NCBI RefSeq assembly: GCF_000346465.2
Contig: NC_034011.1
Location: 3,991,508-4,055,507, forward strand
From: Prunus persica
Taxonomy: Eukaryota; Streptophyta; Magnoliopsida; Rosales; Rosaceae
Reading direction: 5' to 3'
Length of the DNA: 64,000 nt
The translations under genes were made by a program, and so were the position numbers. The notes below the pieces were generated by a model. That model saw only the letters and a program-made list of their open reading frames with translations. It ran no database searches and was not told the origin of the DNA. Below, in pieces: positions 37,601 to 47,059 of the stretch (its first letter is position 1; each line of letters starts with the position of its first letter).

Positions 37601-39598
37601 CTTCTTTCTATACATGCAATACTTTTAAACCCCTTAAACTGTACTTTCTATTTACCTCTTTCATTTCTTGTTTTTCTGGCACCCCGTCCCTCCTAAACAA
37701 GAGAATGCAGCAGGTTTGATATCTGGTGTTAAATCCGCAGTCTGCTCGTGTGTAATTTAAGAAGCATATACTTAGAAACTGTATACAATAACATCCCTCC
37801 TTGCTTTCCTGTCTGTTTACAATAACATCCGCACGAGAATAACGTGCAAACATCCGGATAAGAGAATAACTGTATATATATATATATATATATATATATG
37901 CGTGTGTGTGTGTGCGCGCGCATGTGTGTGTGCGCGCGCATGTGTGTGTGTGCGCCAGGGATCCTGTTTCAGAAGCTATATGTATTCTTGTTTCACTGAT
38001 CATTACTATCATTTGACAACAGATCTCCGCGTTTTGAATAAGTTTCAAGAGATTCAGTCCTTCTCTGCCTTCAACAGCATCTTCAATGATTCTGGGCTGT
38101 TTGGCATTTATGCTAGCTCTGTAAGGCCCACCCTTTAGTTCTAAATCTTCATGGTTAATGTGGCTTGCATTTTGTTGGATAGATTGCTGGGGTAGTGCCT
38201 GTGCATGAATTGGACAGTCTTTTTGTGTCAGAAGATAGACTCATTAAGTGGTTTATCAATTTGACATCCATCTGATTTTTGCTATCTTAATTTCAAGTCC
38301 AGCTATTGATATTTTCTGTTGGAATTGTGCATGAGGTTTTTCTTCTGCATTTAACTTGAGTTTATGATGTGAATTTTCACATATTGGAGCTAAGTTTCCA
38401 ATCAAGCTAATTTACAATGGCTTTTCTATACATAAGGAAAGTGAACTTTTATTGGATCTAGAATTTTCCATGGGAGAATTCATCAAAGTGGTCTAGTTGG
38501 GGGAATCATCATGTTTTGTATTATGTGATATGAATAATCATTCGGCTTATAATGTTGTTTGGTATATAATTAAAGTACGTTTCTTAATTTTTAGAGTAAT
38601 TTTCTTTTGTTGCTATTTTTGGATGTAGGCCAGTGAATTTGGATCAGAACTAGTTGATATAGCAGCTAAAGAATTACTTTCAATTGCAACACCTGGACAA
38701 GGTTTGTTCTGCATTTTCTTGTTTTTCTTCTTGTACTTGAAAGATTTCTGATTTATGTTTCTCTTTGCTAAGTTTCTTTTTTCCATGTTGGCAGTTACGG
38801 ACGTACAGCTTAAACGTGCCAAGGAGTCCACAAAGGCTGCAGTCTTAATGAATCTAGAATCTAGAGTATGCCCTCTCTCTCTCTCTCACGGACACATACA
38901 CAGAATCTTCTTGTTTTCTTGTGTTAGAGTCTTTGACCTCCATTTCTCCTTGCCTCATATAATTATACTACTATAACGGTTCTCTTACACACACATTTCA
39001 GTATTTGTTGTTTGAGGTTTGGTCATAATTCCTGGGTCTTTTATTTTCATTTTGCAGATGATTGCATCAGAGGACATAGGGAGGCAGGTTTTGACGTACG
39101 GAGAGAGGTGTGCAATATCTAGATGGAACCATTTTTCCCTATTTCACTTCAATCCTCTTGCTCAAATTTCTTTTACCTTTTTTGTTTTCCATTTATTTTA
39201 CATCACTCTGGTGGTATGACATTATTTGGTAGCCCTTACTTAAGCCTCTTTATGGTTTAGTAGAATTTTAAAATATTGAAGCATTACAGTGTTTCTTGTG
39301 ACATGCTAAGCTATACGGTCACTATTAACCATTGCAGGAAACCTGTGGAGCATTTCTTGAAGACAGTAGAAGAAGTGAGTTTGACAGATATTACTACAAT
39401 TGCGCAAAAGATTATTTCTTCACCTCTAACAATGGCATCATTTGGCAATGGTAAATTTCCAATGCTTTACACTGATCTCATATTGAGATATTACTATCAT
39501 TTGATTAAAGGATGAGAAAATGAACCCCTCCTGTTTTTGTGGCAGTTTCGAATGTCCCCAGTTACGAATCAGTTAGCAGACATTTCCATGCAAAATGA
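34684..39598 (+). CDS. Mitochondrial processing peptidase alpha subunit
   Basis: Alpha subunit of MPP, which in plants is built into the cytochrome bc1 complex and cleaves import presequences in the mitochondrial inner membrane. Thirteen exons: 34684-34719, 35354-35590, 35701-35997, 36448-36615, 36838-37005, 37126-37206, 37384-37450, 38023-38120, 38629-38701, 38795-38865, 39058-39107, 39338-39450, 39546-39598, giving 503 residues, the usual length. The first exon codes only 12 residues of an Arg-rich amphipathic presequence. The M16 zinc motif position reads HLLERLAF, not HxxEH, as expected for the non-catalytic alpha subunit. The substrate-guiding glycine-rich loop [14 protein letters not shown] is at residues 333-346. 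Nothing is missing. Upstream site II elements fit a nuclear gene for a mitochondrial protein. Confidence 0.96.
34744..34752 (+). promoter_or_regulatory. telo-box (AAACCCTAA) in MPP-alpha intron 1
   Basis: Exact AAACCCTAA 25 bases after the first donor. Telo-boxes are typical near the 5' ends of plant genes for translation and organelle proteins. Motif evidence only. Confidence 0.4.
37467..37610. repeat. Tandem duplication (period about 78 bp) in MPP-alpha intron 7
   Basis: The block ttttctagtttattgttaat at 37467 recurs at 37545, followed in both copies by a 'ttgattatttt.actatgatt' stretch. Confidence 0.85.
37873..37953. repeat. Compound TA / GTGC microsatellite in MPP-alpha intron 7
   Basis: A (TA)n run to 37899 is followed by alternating purine-pyrimidine GT and GCGC tracts to 37953. 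Long alternating tracts of this kind can adopt left-handed DNA. Confidence 0.9.
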
Positions 39599-39745
39599 GA
39601 GGTGCTTCTGCTATAATTTTTTTGAATCACATGGCTTCTTACGACTTCCAAGTTATTTGCTTTGTCGGCATTGTCGAAATAAAATTTTGAAAGGAAAAAT
39701 TTGATCCAAATTGCATGTATCAGGATCCATTTTGCCAATATTATG

Positions 39746-39807
<62 letters not shown>

Positions 39808-40530
39808 GGGAGAGACACCCTTTGCCTTTTTACTATACTAATATTTGATTATATTCTTTTCAACCTTTCTTGGGGTTGAAATTTGTGCTCAGTAGGAGTA
39901 CCAGATTTAATTTCATAATGGGGATATAATTCAATCTTTTTACGATGTAAAACATTTGCTTGGAGAATGAACCCTTCCGTGGATGCACTGGGTTGTATAA
40001 CTAGAACAAATAACTAGCAAGAAGAGCGTAACTTGTTCAACTTTTATTTTTATTTTTGCACAAGGTGTGATTCATAGTATTATTTTGTGGCATCCATGTA
40101 GAATGCTACAATCTTTGACAAAAAAGGAAAAGAAAAATGCTACAATCTATACAATGTGAGATAATGTAGAAATATAAAGAAAAATAATCTGGTTCTGTAG
40201 TTTTCTATTACAAATAACAGATAAATACCTTTTCATTTTTCACTAACGGATTAATACCTTTTTCATTGTTTTACTTCCCCTTTTTTCTCCCAATTTATCA
40301 ATCAACTCAATTTTCAACTTTAGTTTTTTTTATTTATAAAAAAAAAAATTACTTTGCCCTATGATTTAAAAGACATAATGCGTTTGGTTAAATTTTATTT
40401 GCAATATTCGTAAGGGATTTGTAACTCAAGTGAATCGTTTTTAAACAGATTTATACTGATGAGTGTTAGATTTATTTCCTTTAACCTTATGCCTATTTTC
40501 ATTTCACGTTAGTGTTACACTATATTTTAT
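39599..40530. other. 3' flank of MPP-alpha
   Basis: Contains a compound (TC)n(TA)n microsatellite at 39748-39807. The rest is AT-rich with no coding evidence. Confidence 0.65.
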
Positions 40531-40862
40531 GTCCGTTTGATAATCATTTCATTTTTAGTTTTTAGTTTTATTTTTTGTGCCAGAGTATAGAGGAAAAATA
40601 GAGAGAGAAAGTGAAAATGAGAGTGAAGATGGGGATTGAGGGAAGATGAAGGGAAGACGAGAGGGGAAGACGAGAGGAAGAAGTAACAAAAGTGAAAACT
40701 AAAACTAAAAACTGAAATCTATTTGAAATTGTTTTCACTTTCAAGTTTTTGTTTTCACTTTTGTTACTCTTCCTTTTTATCCTCCCCTCTCTTCCTCTCT
40801 CTCACTTTCATTTTCTTCTATACTCTAACACAAAAAATAAAAACTAAAAACTAAAATGTACG
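40531..40862. mobile_element. MITE with imperfect terminal inverted repeats
   Basis: The left part (atttttagtttttagtttta...tgtgccagagtatagaggaaaa...gagagagaaagtg) is mirrored at the right (cactttcattttcttctatactctaacacaaaaaataaaaactaaaaactaaaat, read on the other strand). A second inner inverted pair sits around 'gtaacaaaagtgaaaact' and 'agttttcacttttgttac'-like text. No coding capacity. It abuts the retroelement derivative at 40863. Confidence 0.65.
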
Positions 40863-41150
40863 GTGAACCCGTGTCATGCCCCGGACTCGAGGGTTGGTGG
40901 AAATCCCACGCCCGGGGCGTGACAGAATGGTATCATAGCGAATTTTACAGTTTCATTAAATTGTTTTGTTATTCACTAACCTGTTAAATTAATGTTTAGG
41001 ATGCAAACCGATCAGAGTGATGATACATGAGGAGGATTCCAAATGGGACCCGATGGCCTCATCCTAGTAGACGAAGAAGTATACAACAGCCGTCTACGCA
41101 ATCAGGCTTGTGTGGATGTAGTTAATGAAGTTATAGATACATAATATAGA

Positions 41151-41574
41151 ATGATGTTTTATACACCAGATATGCAGAGATTGGTTGTTAGACATCGGTT
41201 GCAGGCCAACAATATTATGAGTCAATATCAATTAAATATTGAAGCACACTCTTACGACCATGTGTTAGAAGATGCTACGATTATAGCTGCTGATATTTGG
41301 CCACCACTAGGGATAGACTTACCATATGTTCCAGAACCACATGAGTTAAACTTACCCCCATGTCCCAGACCCAGAAGATGAAGCATATTTGGAACTTTTG
41401 GACCTTGATGCTCTATCTGCTAGGTCTATTGCATCAGCTGCTTCAGTGGTTATCACTGAACTACAAAATTCTAATCCAATTGTCATCAATCTAAGTTATG
41501 ATGAAGAAAATGAACATCCTGAGCCTGTTATCCCTCCCGTTGAAATTATAGATATTAGTTTTGATAATGAATAG
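41151..41574 (+). pseudogene. Broken frames of the retroelement derivative, left arm
   Basis: Two adjoining frames, 41151-41381 and about 41389-41574 in another phase. The first has IAADIWPPLGIDLPYVPEP and ends in RPRR-stop at 41381; the second is acidic (NLSYDEENEHPEPVIPP) and ends at 41574. Neither has a recognised domain. The right arm carries diverged copies of both with the break in the same place. I treat them as mobile-element remnants, not host genes. Confidence 0.55.
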
Positions 41575-41742
41575 ATTTTCTCAAAAGTTTGACTAATAAA
41601 ATAGATAGTGTGAACCTAACGCGTTGATTTTGGTATAGTTGATTTGTATAAGGCTGTCCACAAAAACTATACAAATCCACTATACCAAAATCAGCCTATT
41701 AGGTTCACACTATCTATTTATTAGTCAAACTTTTGAGAAAAT

Positions 41743-42327
41743 CTATTCATCATTAGAACTAATATCTATAATTTCAACGAGAGGGATAACAGGCTCAGGA
41801 TGTTGATTTTCTTCATCATAACTTAGATTGATGACAGTTGGATTAGAATTTTGTGGTTCAGTAATAACCACTGAAGCAGCTGACGCAATAGACCCAGTAG
41901 ATAGAGCATCAAGGTCCAGAATTTCCAAATATGCTTCATCTTCTGGGTTTGGGACATGAGGGTAAGTTTAACTCATGTGGTTCTAGAACATAAGGTAAGT
42001 CTATCCTTGGTGGTGGTGGCCAAATATCAGTAGCTATAATCGCAGCATCTTCTAATACCTGGTCGTAAGAGTGTGCTTCAATATTTAATTGATATTGACT
42101 CCTAATATTGTTGGCATGCAACCGATGTCTAACAATCAGTCTCTGCATCTCTGGTGTATAAAATATCCTTTATATCTTGTATCTATAACTTCATTAACTA
42201 CGTCTACATAAGCCTGGTTGCGTAGACAGCTGTGGTATACTTCTTCGTCTACTAGGATGAGGCCATTGAGTCCAACTTGGAATCCTCCCCATGTATCATC
42301 ACTCTGATCGGGTTGCATCCTAAACAT
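41743..42327 (-). pseudogene. Broken frames of the retroelement derivative, right arm
   Basis: Three minus-strand frames: 42327-42136 (begins MFRMQPDQSDDTWGGF), 42148-41936 (homologous to the left-arm first frame) and 41928-41743 (homologous to the left-arm second frame). Two phase changes separate them. The similarity between arms is high at the residue level, with scattered substitutions. Confidence 0.55.
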
Positions 42328-42425
42328 TAATTTAACAAGTCAGTGAATAACAAAACAATTTAATGAAACCGTAAAACTCTTTTGACGCCCCAGACTCCAG
42401 GGTCGGTGAAAATCCCGCGCCTGGT

Positions 42426-43506
42426 GAATGAGGAAAAAAATAAAAATAAAAAGAAGCCGAAACTCCAAAATCTTGCAACTTTACAATTAATAAATAAAAC
42501 TCTATCACTCTCATCCAATTTAGCCTTAACTAGTTTAGTCCTCCTCTTGCCCACTAATTCATCTGAAAAATTAAACAGGGTGAGGGATGAGCAACCACCA
42601 TTCAGTAGGGACATGAGACCTTACCACGGTAGATTGATATAACTAAATTACAAGACATACAATCACATAACATATACAAGATAATAATGAATGAATGCTT
42701 TTCATCTAATCCCATTAATTCATATAACTGGACAAGCAAACCTGCCCATTGATATGAACTAACCCACATCTCAATCATCCCATAATTTCTCCATTTTGTC
42801 TAACTCCCCGTCGCTAGTCCTGTATCACCCAATAAAAACTATGTACATTGTGGGATTCTTAAGATCTGGGACCTACCAAGAGTTAGACTCAACTATACAC
42901 AAAAATTATTTCTATTACCCTCTTTTCCATACTTTCTTCATCAACCCAAGAATTCCAGCCATCTCCGATAACATATGAACATGTCATTATTAATAAAATA
43001 ATACAATGATAATTAACAAAACGTAAACACCCAATAATAAAGAATATCAACCAAACTGTAATATCACGCATATTATAATACTCATGAAATTTAATTAAAT
43101 CAATCCTCGTAAAGGTCCCCAAGAAACCCCTACCTCGATTCCAAAGCTTTGCTCCAAATTCAAAAAATACAAGCTTAGCCCTATATCTCCTCCAAGAATT
43201 TCATCACCTGGATGCCTTTCTCTAGATGTAGTAAACCATTTATAAACGTAAATTCTTATTTATAGTAGTAGAAGTAGGCAACAAGAAATCCCTCATTGGT
43301 TAATATTATTGGCGGCAACAATATAGGATAACAACCACTTGAGGCTATCTTCAATTTTTGTATGTCCCGCCACCTAGCAAGAATGGTGGCACCATCTCTA
43401 GCTACAATACTCTTGATCCAACACCTCATGCTAATGAGTCAGCTTCTTACCAAATATATCTATTAAGCCTTAACTCCTAAATTTTTAATAAAATACAATA
43501 TATATA
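42426..43506. other. Possible remaining LTR sequence and spacer
   Basis: If the block at 42385-42425 is an LTR terminus in reverse, the rest of that LTR should extend rightward here. I could not find its other end or a matching second LTR. Frames of 60-86 codons are present but unrecognised. No gene called. Confidence 0.4.
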
Positions 43507-43793
43507 TCTATATATATAAAGCAAAAGGCAGAGAATGGTGAAACATTTAAAATACCAAAAAATGCCCTTGGTTAATGCAAATATTAAGAATTGAAATTAT
43601 TAATTAAATGAGGATAATATGGTAAATTCACAATTTTTCATATTAAAAAAATTAAAATTAAAAGAAAATTCAGATAATGAGTCCTATTTTTATGGAACAC
43701 AAATATCCATTATCTTTTTTAATTCTAAAATAAATTAAAAAATTCTATAAAAAAAACCTCTCGCATGCGCGGAAGCGCGTGCAAAGAGGCTAG
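43507..43793 (+). mobile_element. Non-autonomous Helitron-like element (copy 1)
   Basis: Begins TCTATATATATAAAGC after an A and ends CTAG before a T, the expected A|TC...CTRR|T Helitron insertion pattern. A GC-rich hairpin (gcatgcgc ggaa gcgcgtgc) sits about 10 bases before CTAG. The interior is AT-rich and noncoding. A second copy follows with no gap. Confidence 0.75.
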
Positions 43794-44076
43794 TATATAT
43801 AAAGCAAAAGACAGAGAATGGTGAAACATTCAAAATACCAGAAAATGCCCTTGGTTAATGCAAACATTAAGAATTCAAATTATTAATTAAATTAGGATAA
43901 TATGGTAAATTCATACTTTTTCATATTTAAAAAAATTAAAAGAAAAAGAAAAAGCAGATAATGAATCCTATTTTTATAGAACACAACTACTCATTATCTT
44001 TTTTAATTCTAAAATAAATAATAAATAAATTTTTTTTTTTTAAAAAGCCTCTTGCAAGCGCGTGCTTAGAGGCTAG
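43794..44076 (+). mobile_element. Non-autonomous Helitron-like element (copy 2, head-to-tail)
   Basis: Starts at the base after the CTAG of copy 1 (tatatataaagcaaaag...) and ends with its own hairpin region (gcaagcgcgtgc) and CTAG at 44073-44076. It is clearly similar to copy 1 along its length with small indels, but lacks the leading TC. The end lies 255 bases before the ABO5-like start codon. Confidence 0.75.
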
Positions 44077-44331
44077 TATATATAATTTATAAATTTTATG
44101 GCAAAATATTAAATCTTCAAATTATATAATTTTATAAATATGGGGTTTCACAACCCGTATCAAATATCAATTGTCTATACGCATTGATAATTGTTATCCA
44201 AAATTTTCTGCCTCACTCAACACGACACGTCGTTTACTTCAACCACTCAACCAAAAACAGTCCATACCAAACCCAGTCCCTCTCTCCGAGCACAACGACT
44301 CCAACACCAAACTAACACTAACCACCACACC

Positions 44332-46440
44332 ATGACACCCCGCCGCCATCTGAGGCTCCTCGGCCTCACCAAACCCACGCGCTCAACCACCTCCGTTCCC
44401 ACCATGCGCCGCCACTACGCCACAAAGTACACTGCCAAGATAACCTCAACCTCCCCAACGGGCCTCTCCGTCTCCGCCGAGGTGACACCACCACCGCCCC
44501 TCCCCACAGACATCCGCGGCTACGCTCTCCCGCGACGCGACCTCATCTGCAAAGCCACCCAAATCCTCCTTCGCCAGTCACCTTCCGCCACGTCGTCCGA
44601 CCCCTTCTCCGACCTCTCCGACTACCTCTCCTCCCTCTCCCTCCACCTCACCTCATCCGAAGCCTCCGAAATCCTGAAATCCCTCAACTGCCCCGACCTC
44701 GCCATTAGATTCTTCCGGTTTTGTCCCTCGCTTTCCCCGAATTTCCACCATGACCCCTTCACCTGCAACCGCCTCCTCCTCATTCTCTCCAAGTCCACCT
44801 CCCCTGCCCGGTTCGACCTCGCCCGGTCGATCCTCCGCGACATGGACCGCTCCAACATACGTGGCAACATCTCCACCGTCAACATCCTCATAGGCCTGTT
44901 CGGCGACACTGAAGACTTGCAGACGTGTATTGGGTTGGTGAAGAAATGGTGTCTCAACATGAACTGCTACACTTACAAGTGCTTGCTTCAGGCCTTCTTG
45001 CGCTCTTACGAATCCACCAAAGCCTTCGATACTTATCTGGAAATGCGGCGTCGTGGTTATAAGCTCGATATTTTTGGCTACAACATGTTGTTGGATGCGC
45101 TAGCCAAAGACGAAAAGGTTTGGAATTTGAATGAATGAATTGAATATATGACCTTATCGTTGCACTCACGTTTGAATTCGATGTGGGTTTTTGAGGGTTT
45201 CTGATTTTCTGATGTGCAGCAGAAAATTTGACAGGTTGAGCGTGCATACAAGGTGTTTGATGATATGAAGAAGAAGCATTGCGAGCCGGATGAGTTTACG
45301 TACACGATCATGATCAGAATGAGTGGGAAATTGGGCAAAGGTGATGAGTCTCTGGGGTTGTTTCAGGAGATGATAACAAGGGGTTGCAGTCCTAATATGA
45401 TTGTTTACAATACTATGATTCAGGCTCTTGCTAGGAGCAAGATGGTTGAGAAGGCCATCATTGTGTTCTCAAAAATGGTGGAGAACAATTGCAGGCCTAA
45501 TGAGTTTACGTACAGTGTGATTTTGAATGTTTTGGTTGCTGAAGGGCAGCTGGGTAGGTTTGATAAGGTGGTGGAGATGTCGAAGAAATACATGACTAAG
45601 TCAATATACGCGTATCTTGTGAGGACGTTGAGTAAATTGGGTCATGCCGGTGAAGCTCACCGGCTGTTCTGCAATATGTGGAGCTTCCATGACAGAGGGG
45701 ATCGGGACGCGTACATGTCAATGTTGGAGAGTCTGTGTAGTGCTGGTAAAACCGCGGAGGCCATTGACATGCTGAGTAACATTCATGAGAAAGGGGTAAC
45801 TACTGATACTATGATGTACAACACAGTTTTATCAGCTCTTGGAAGGTTGAAGCAGGTATCTCATCTCAGTGAACTGTATGAAAAGATGAAACTTGACGGC
45901 CCCGAACCTGACATATTTACGTACAATATTCTGATTTCGAGCTATGGTAGAGCTGGGAAGGTTGATGAGGCTGTGACCATATTTGAACAGCTTGAGAACA
46001 GCGATTGTAAACCTGATATCATCTCTTACAATTCATTGATCAACTGCCTTGGCAAGAACGGTGATGTGGATGAAGCCCACATGAGGTTTAAGGAGATGCA
46101 AGAGAAGGGTTTTAGCCCTGATGTTGTCACCTACAGCACTCTCATCGAGTGCTTCGGCAAGACAGATAGGGTTGAAATGGCATGCAGGTTGTTCGAGGAC
46201 ATGCTTGCTCAAGGCTGCTACCCTAACATTGTAACATACAACATCTTGCTCGACTGTCTTGAGAGGTGTGGGAGGACTGCTGAGGCAGTGGATCTGTATG
46301 CAAAGCTTAAGCAGCAGGGGTTGACACCGGATTCAATTACATATGCCGTGCTTGAACGATTGCAGAGTGGTTCACATAGGAGAGTCAGAGTTCGCAGGCA
46401 GAGTCCGATCACAGGTTGGGTTGTAAGCCCTTTAAGATGA
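44332..46440 (+). CDS. ABO5: P-class pentatricopeptide repeat protein, ABO5-like
   Basis: Sequence-specific RNA-binding PPR protein, expected in mitochondria. In Arabidopsis ABO5 (At1g51965) is needed for splicing of mitochondrial nad2 intron 3; the whole-length resemblance here, from the YATKYTAK N-terminus to the ITGWVVSPL C-terminus, makes this the likely orthologue. Exons are 44332-45117 and 45235-46440, giving 663 residues. An Arg/Thr-rich presequence precedes a linker and about 14-15 PPR motifs from residue 150 onward, recognisable as repeated (T/S)YNxLI..L..G units; the last is partial. No E, DYW or other C-terminal domain. The 117-base intron interrupts the repeat array, which is uncommon because most PPR genes lack introns. 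A frame open to 44191 begins with TTG, so the ATG at 44332 is used; an internal Met at codon 25 is the next option. Confidence 0.94.
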
Positions 46441-47059
46441 TGAAGGGTTTTGATGTATATTAGCCAATGAAGGTTGTAGTTATACCCAAGCATTGTTGCT
46501 TCTTTGGAGGCATCTTTTAATCGCAGCCAAGCATGTGGCTGGTGCCTTGACAAATTGTTGGATGTTAAAGGGTCTGCGGTTGATAAATTGTTGTCCATAA
46601 CCACATGGTTAAGCCAAAATATTTTGATCTACTCAACCTCTAATAATATGATCTCAAATTGTAAATATTGTTTGCTTTTTGCAACGACATTTTGATCAAT
46701 TACTTTTGTCTCGTAATACATTGTAATTTACTACACCAATGCAATTACAAAGCCAAAAATAAATAAGAAATCATACAAATGCTATCAACCTCACTTCAAA
46801 AACCTAACTCAAGTATCATGTCGAGTACAAAACTTAAAGCTGTGGAAGCAACAAAGAATCAGAAACAAATCATATAGCTTCAAATGCTTCTCGGATCACA
46901 TAATCTACAAAATTGTTCTAGTACTCATCGACTGTTACAAGCTACCACTACAAATGCCATGCAAGGCCATAAGAGTGAATCTCAACAAGTTATTGCTGTA
47001 AATCATACTTTAAGTTCCAAATCAATACTGGTGTAGAAAACCAAGCTCGCAACAATTGA
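46441..47059. other. Spacer between convergent ABO5-like and uS9m genes
   Basis: About 620 bases of 3' UTR from both genes. No further coding region seen. Confidence 0.7.

Larger units (their letters stand above)
40863..42425. mobile_element. Palindromic retroelement derivative (two inverted arms of about 0.7 kb)
   Basis: The segment about 40919-41651 is repeated in inverted orientation at about 41665-42390 around a short centre near 41652-41664. The outer left end reads like an LTR terminus (gcccggggcgtgaca) followed by tggtatcatagc, a near match to the initiator-Met tRNA primer-binding site used by plant LTR retroelements. The right arm ends in a related gacgccccagactccagggt block but has lost the primer site. 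Each arm carries the same broken reading frames. No reverse transcriptase, integrase or capsid motif was seen, so it is a non-autonomous or rearranged derivative. Confidence 0.7.

Noticed and set aside
41151..41574. Retroelement frames considered as host genes
   Set aside because: They are duplicated in inverted orientation, broken at the same place, and flanked by LTR-like sequence.
40863..42425. Palindrome considered as an endogenous pararetrovirus
   Set aside because: No movement protein, coat, protease or reverse transcriptase motif seen; the LTR-like end and primer-site match point to an LTR retroelement derivative.
44191..44331. 47-codon N-terminal extension of the PPR protein
   Set aside because: It begins with TTG and reads as Thr/Ser/His-rich translated 5' UTR; ATG at 44332 gives a good mitochondrial presequence.
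44622..44960. 112-codon antisense frame in the ABO5-like gene
   Set aside because: Shadow of the GC-rich sense exon, rich in Arg from reversed Ser/Pro/Asp codons.
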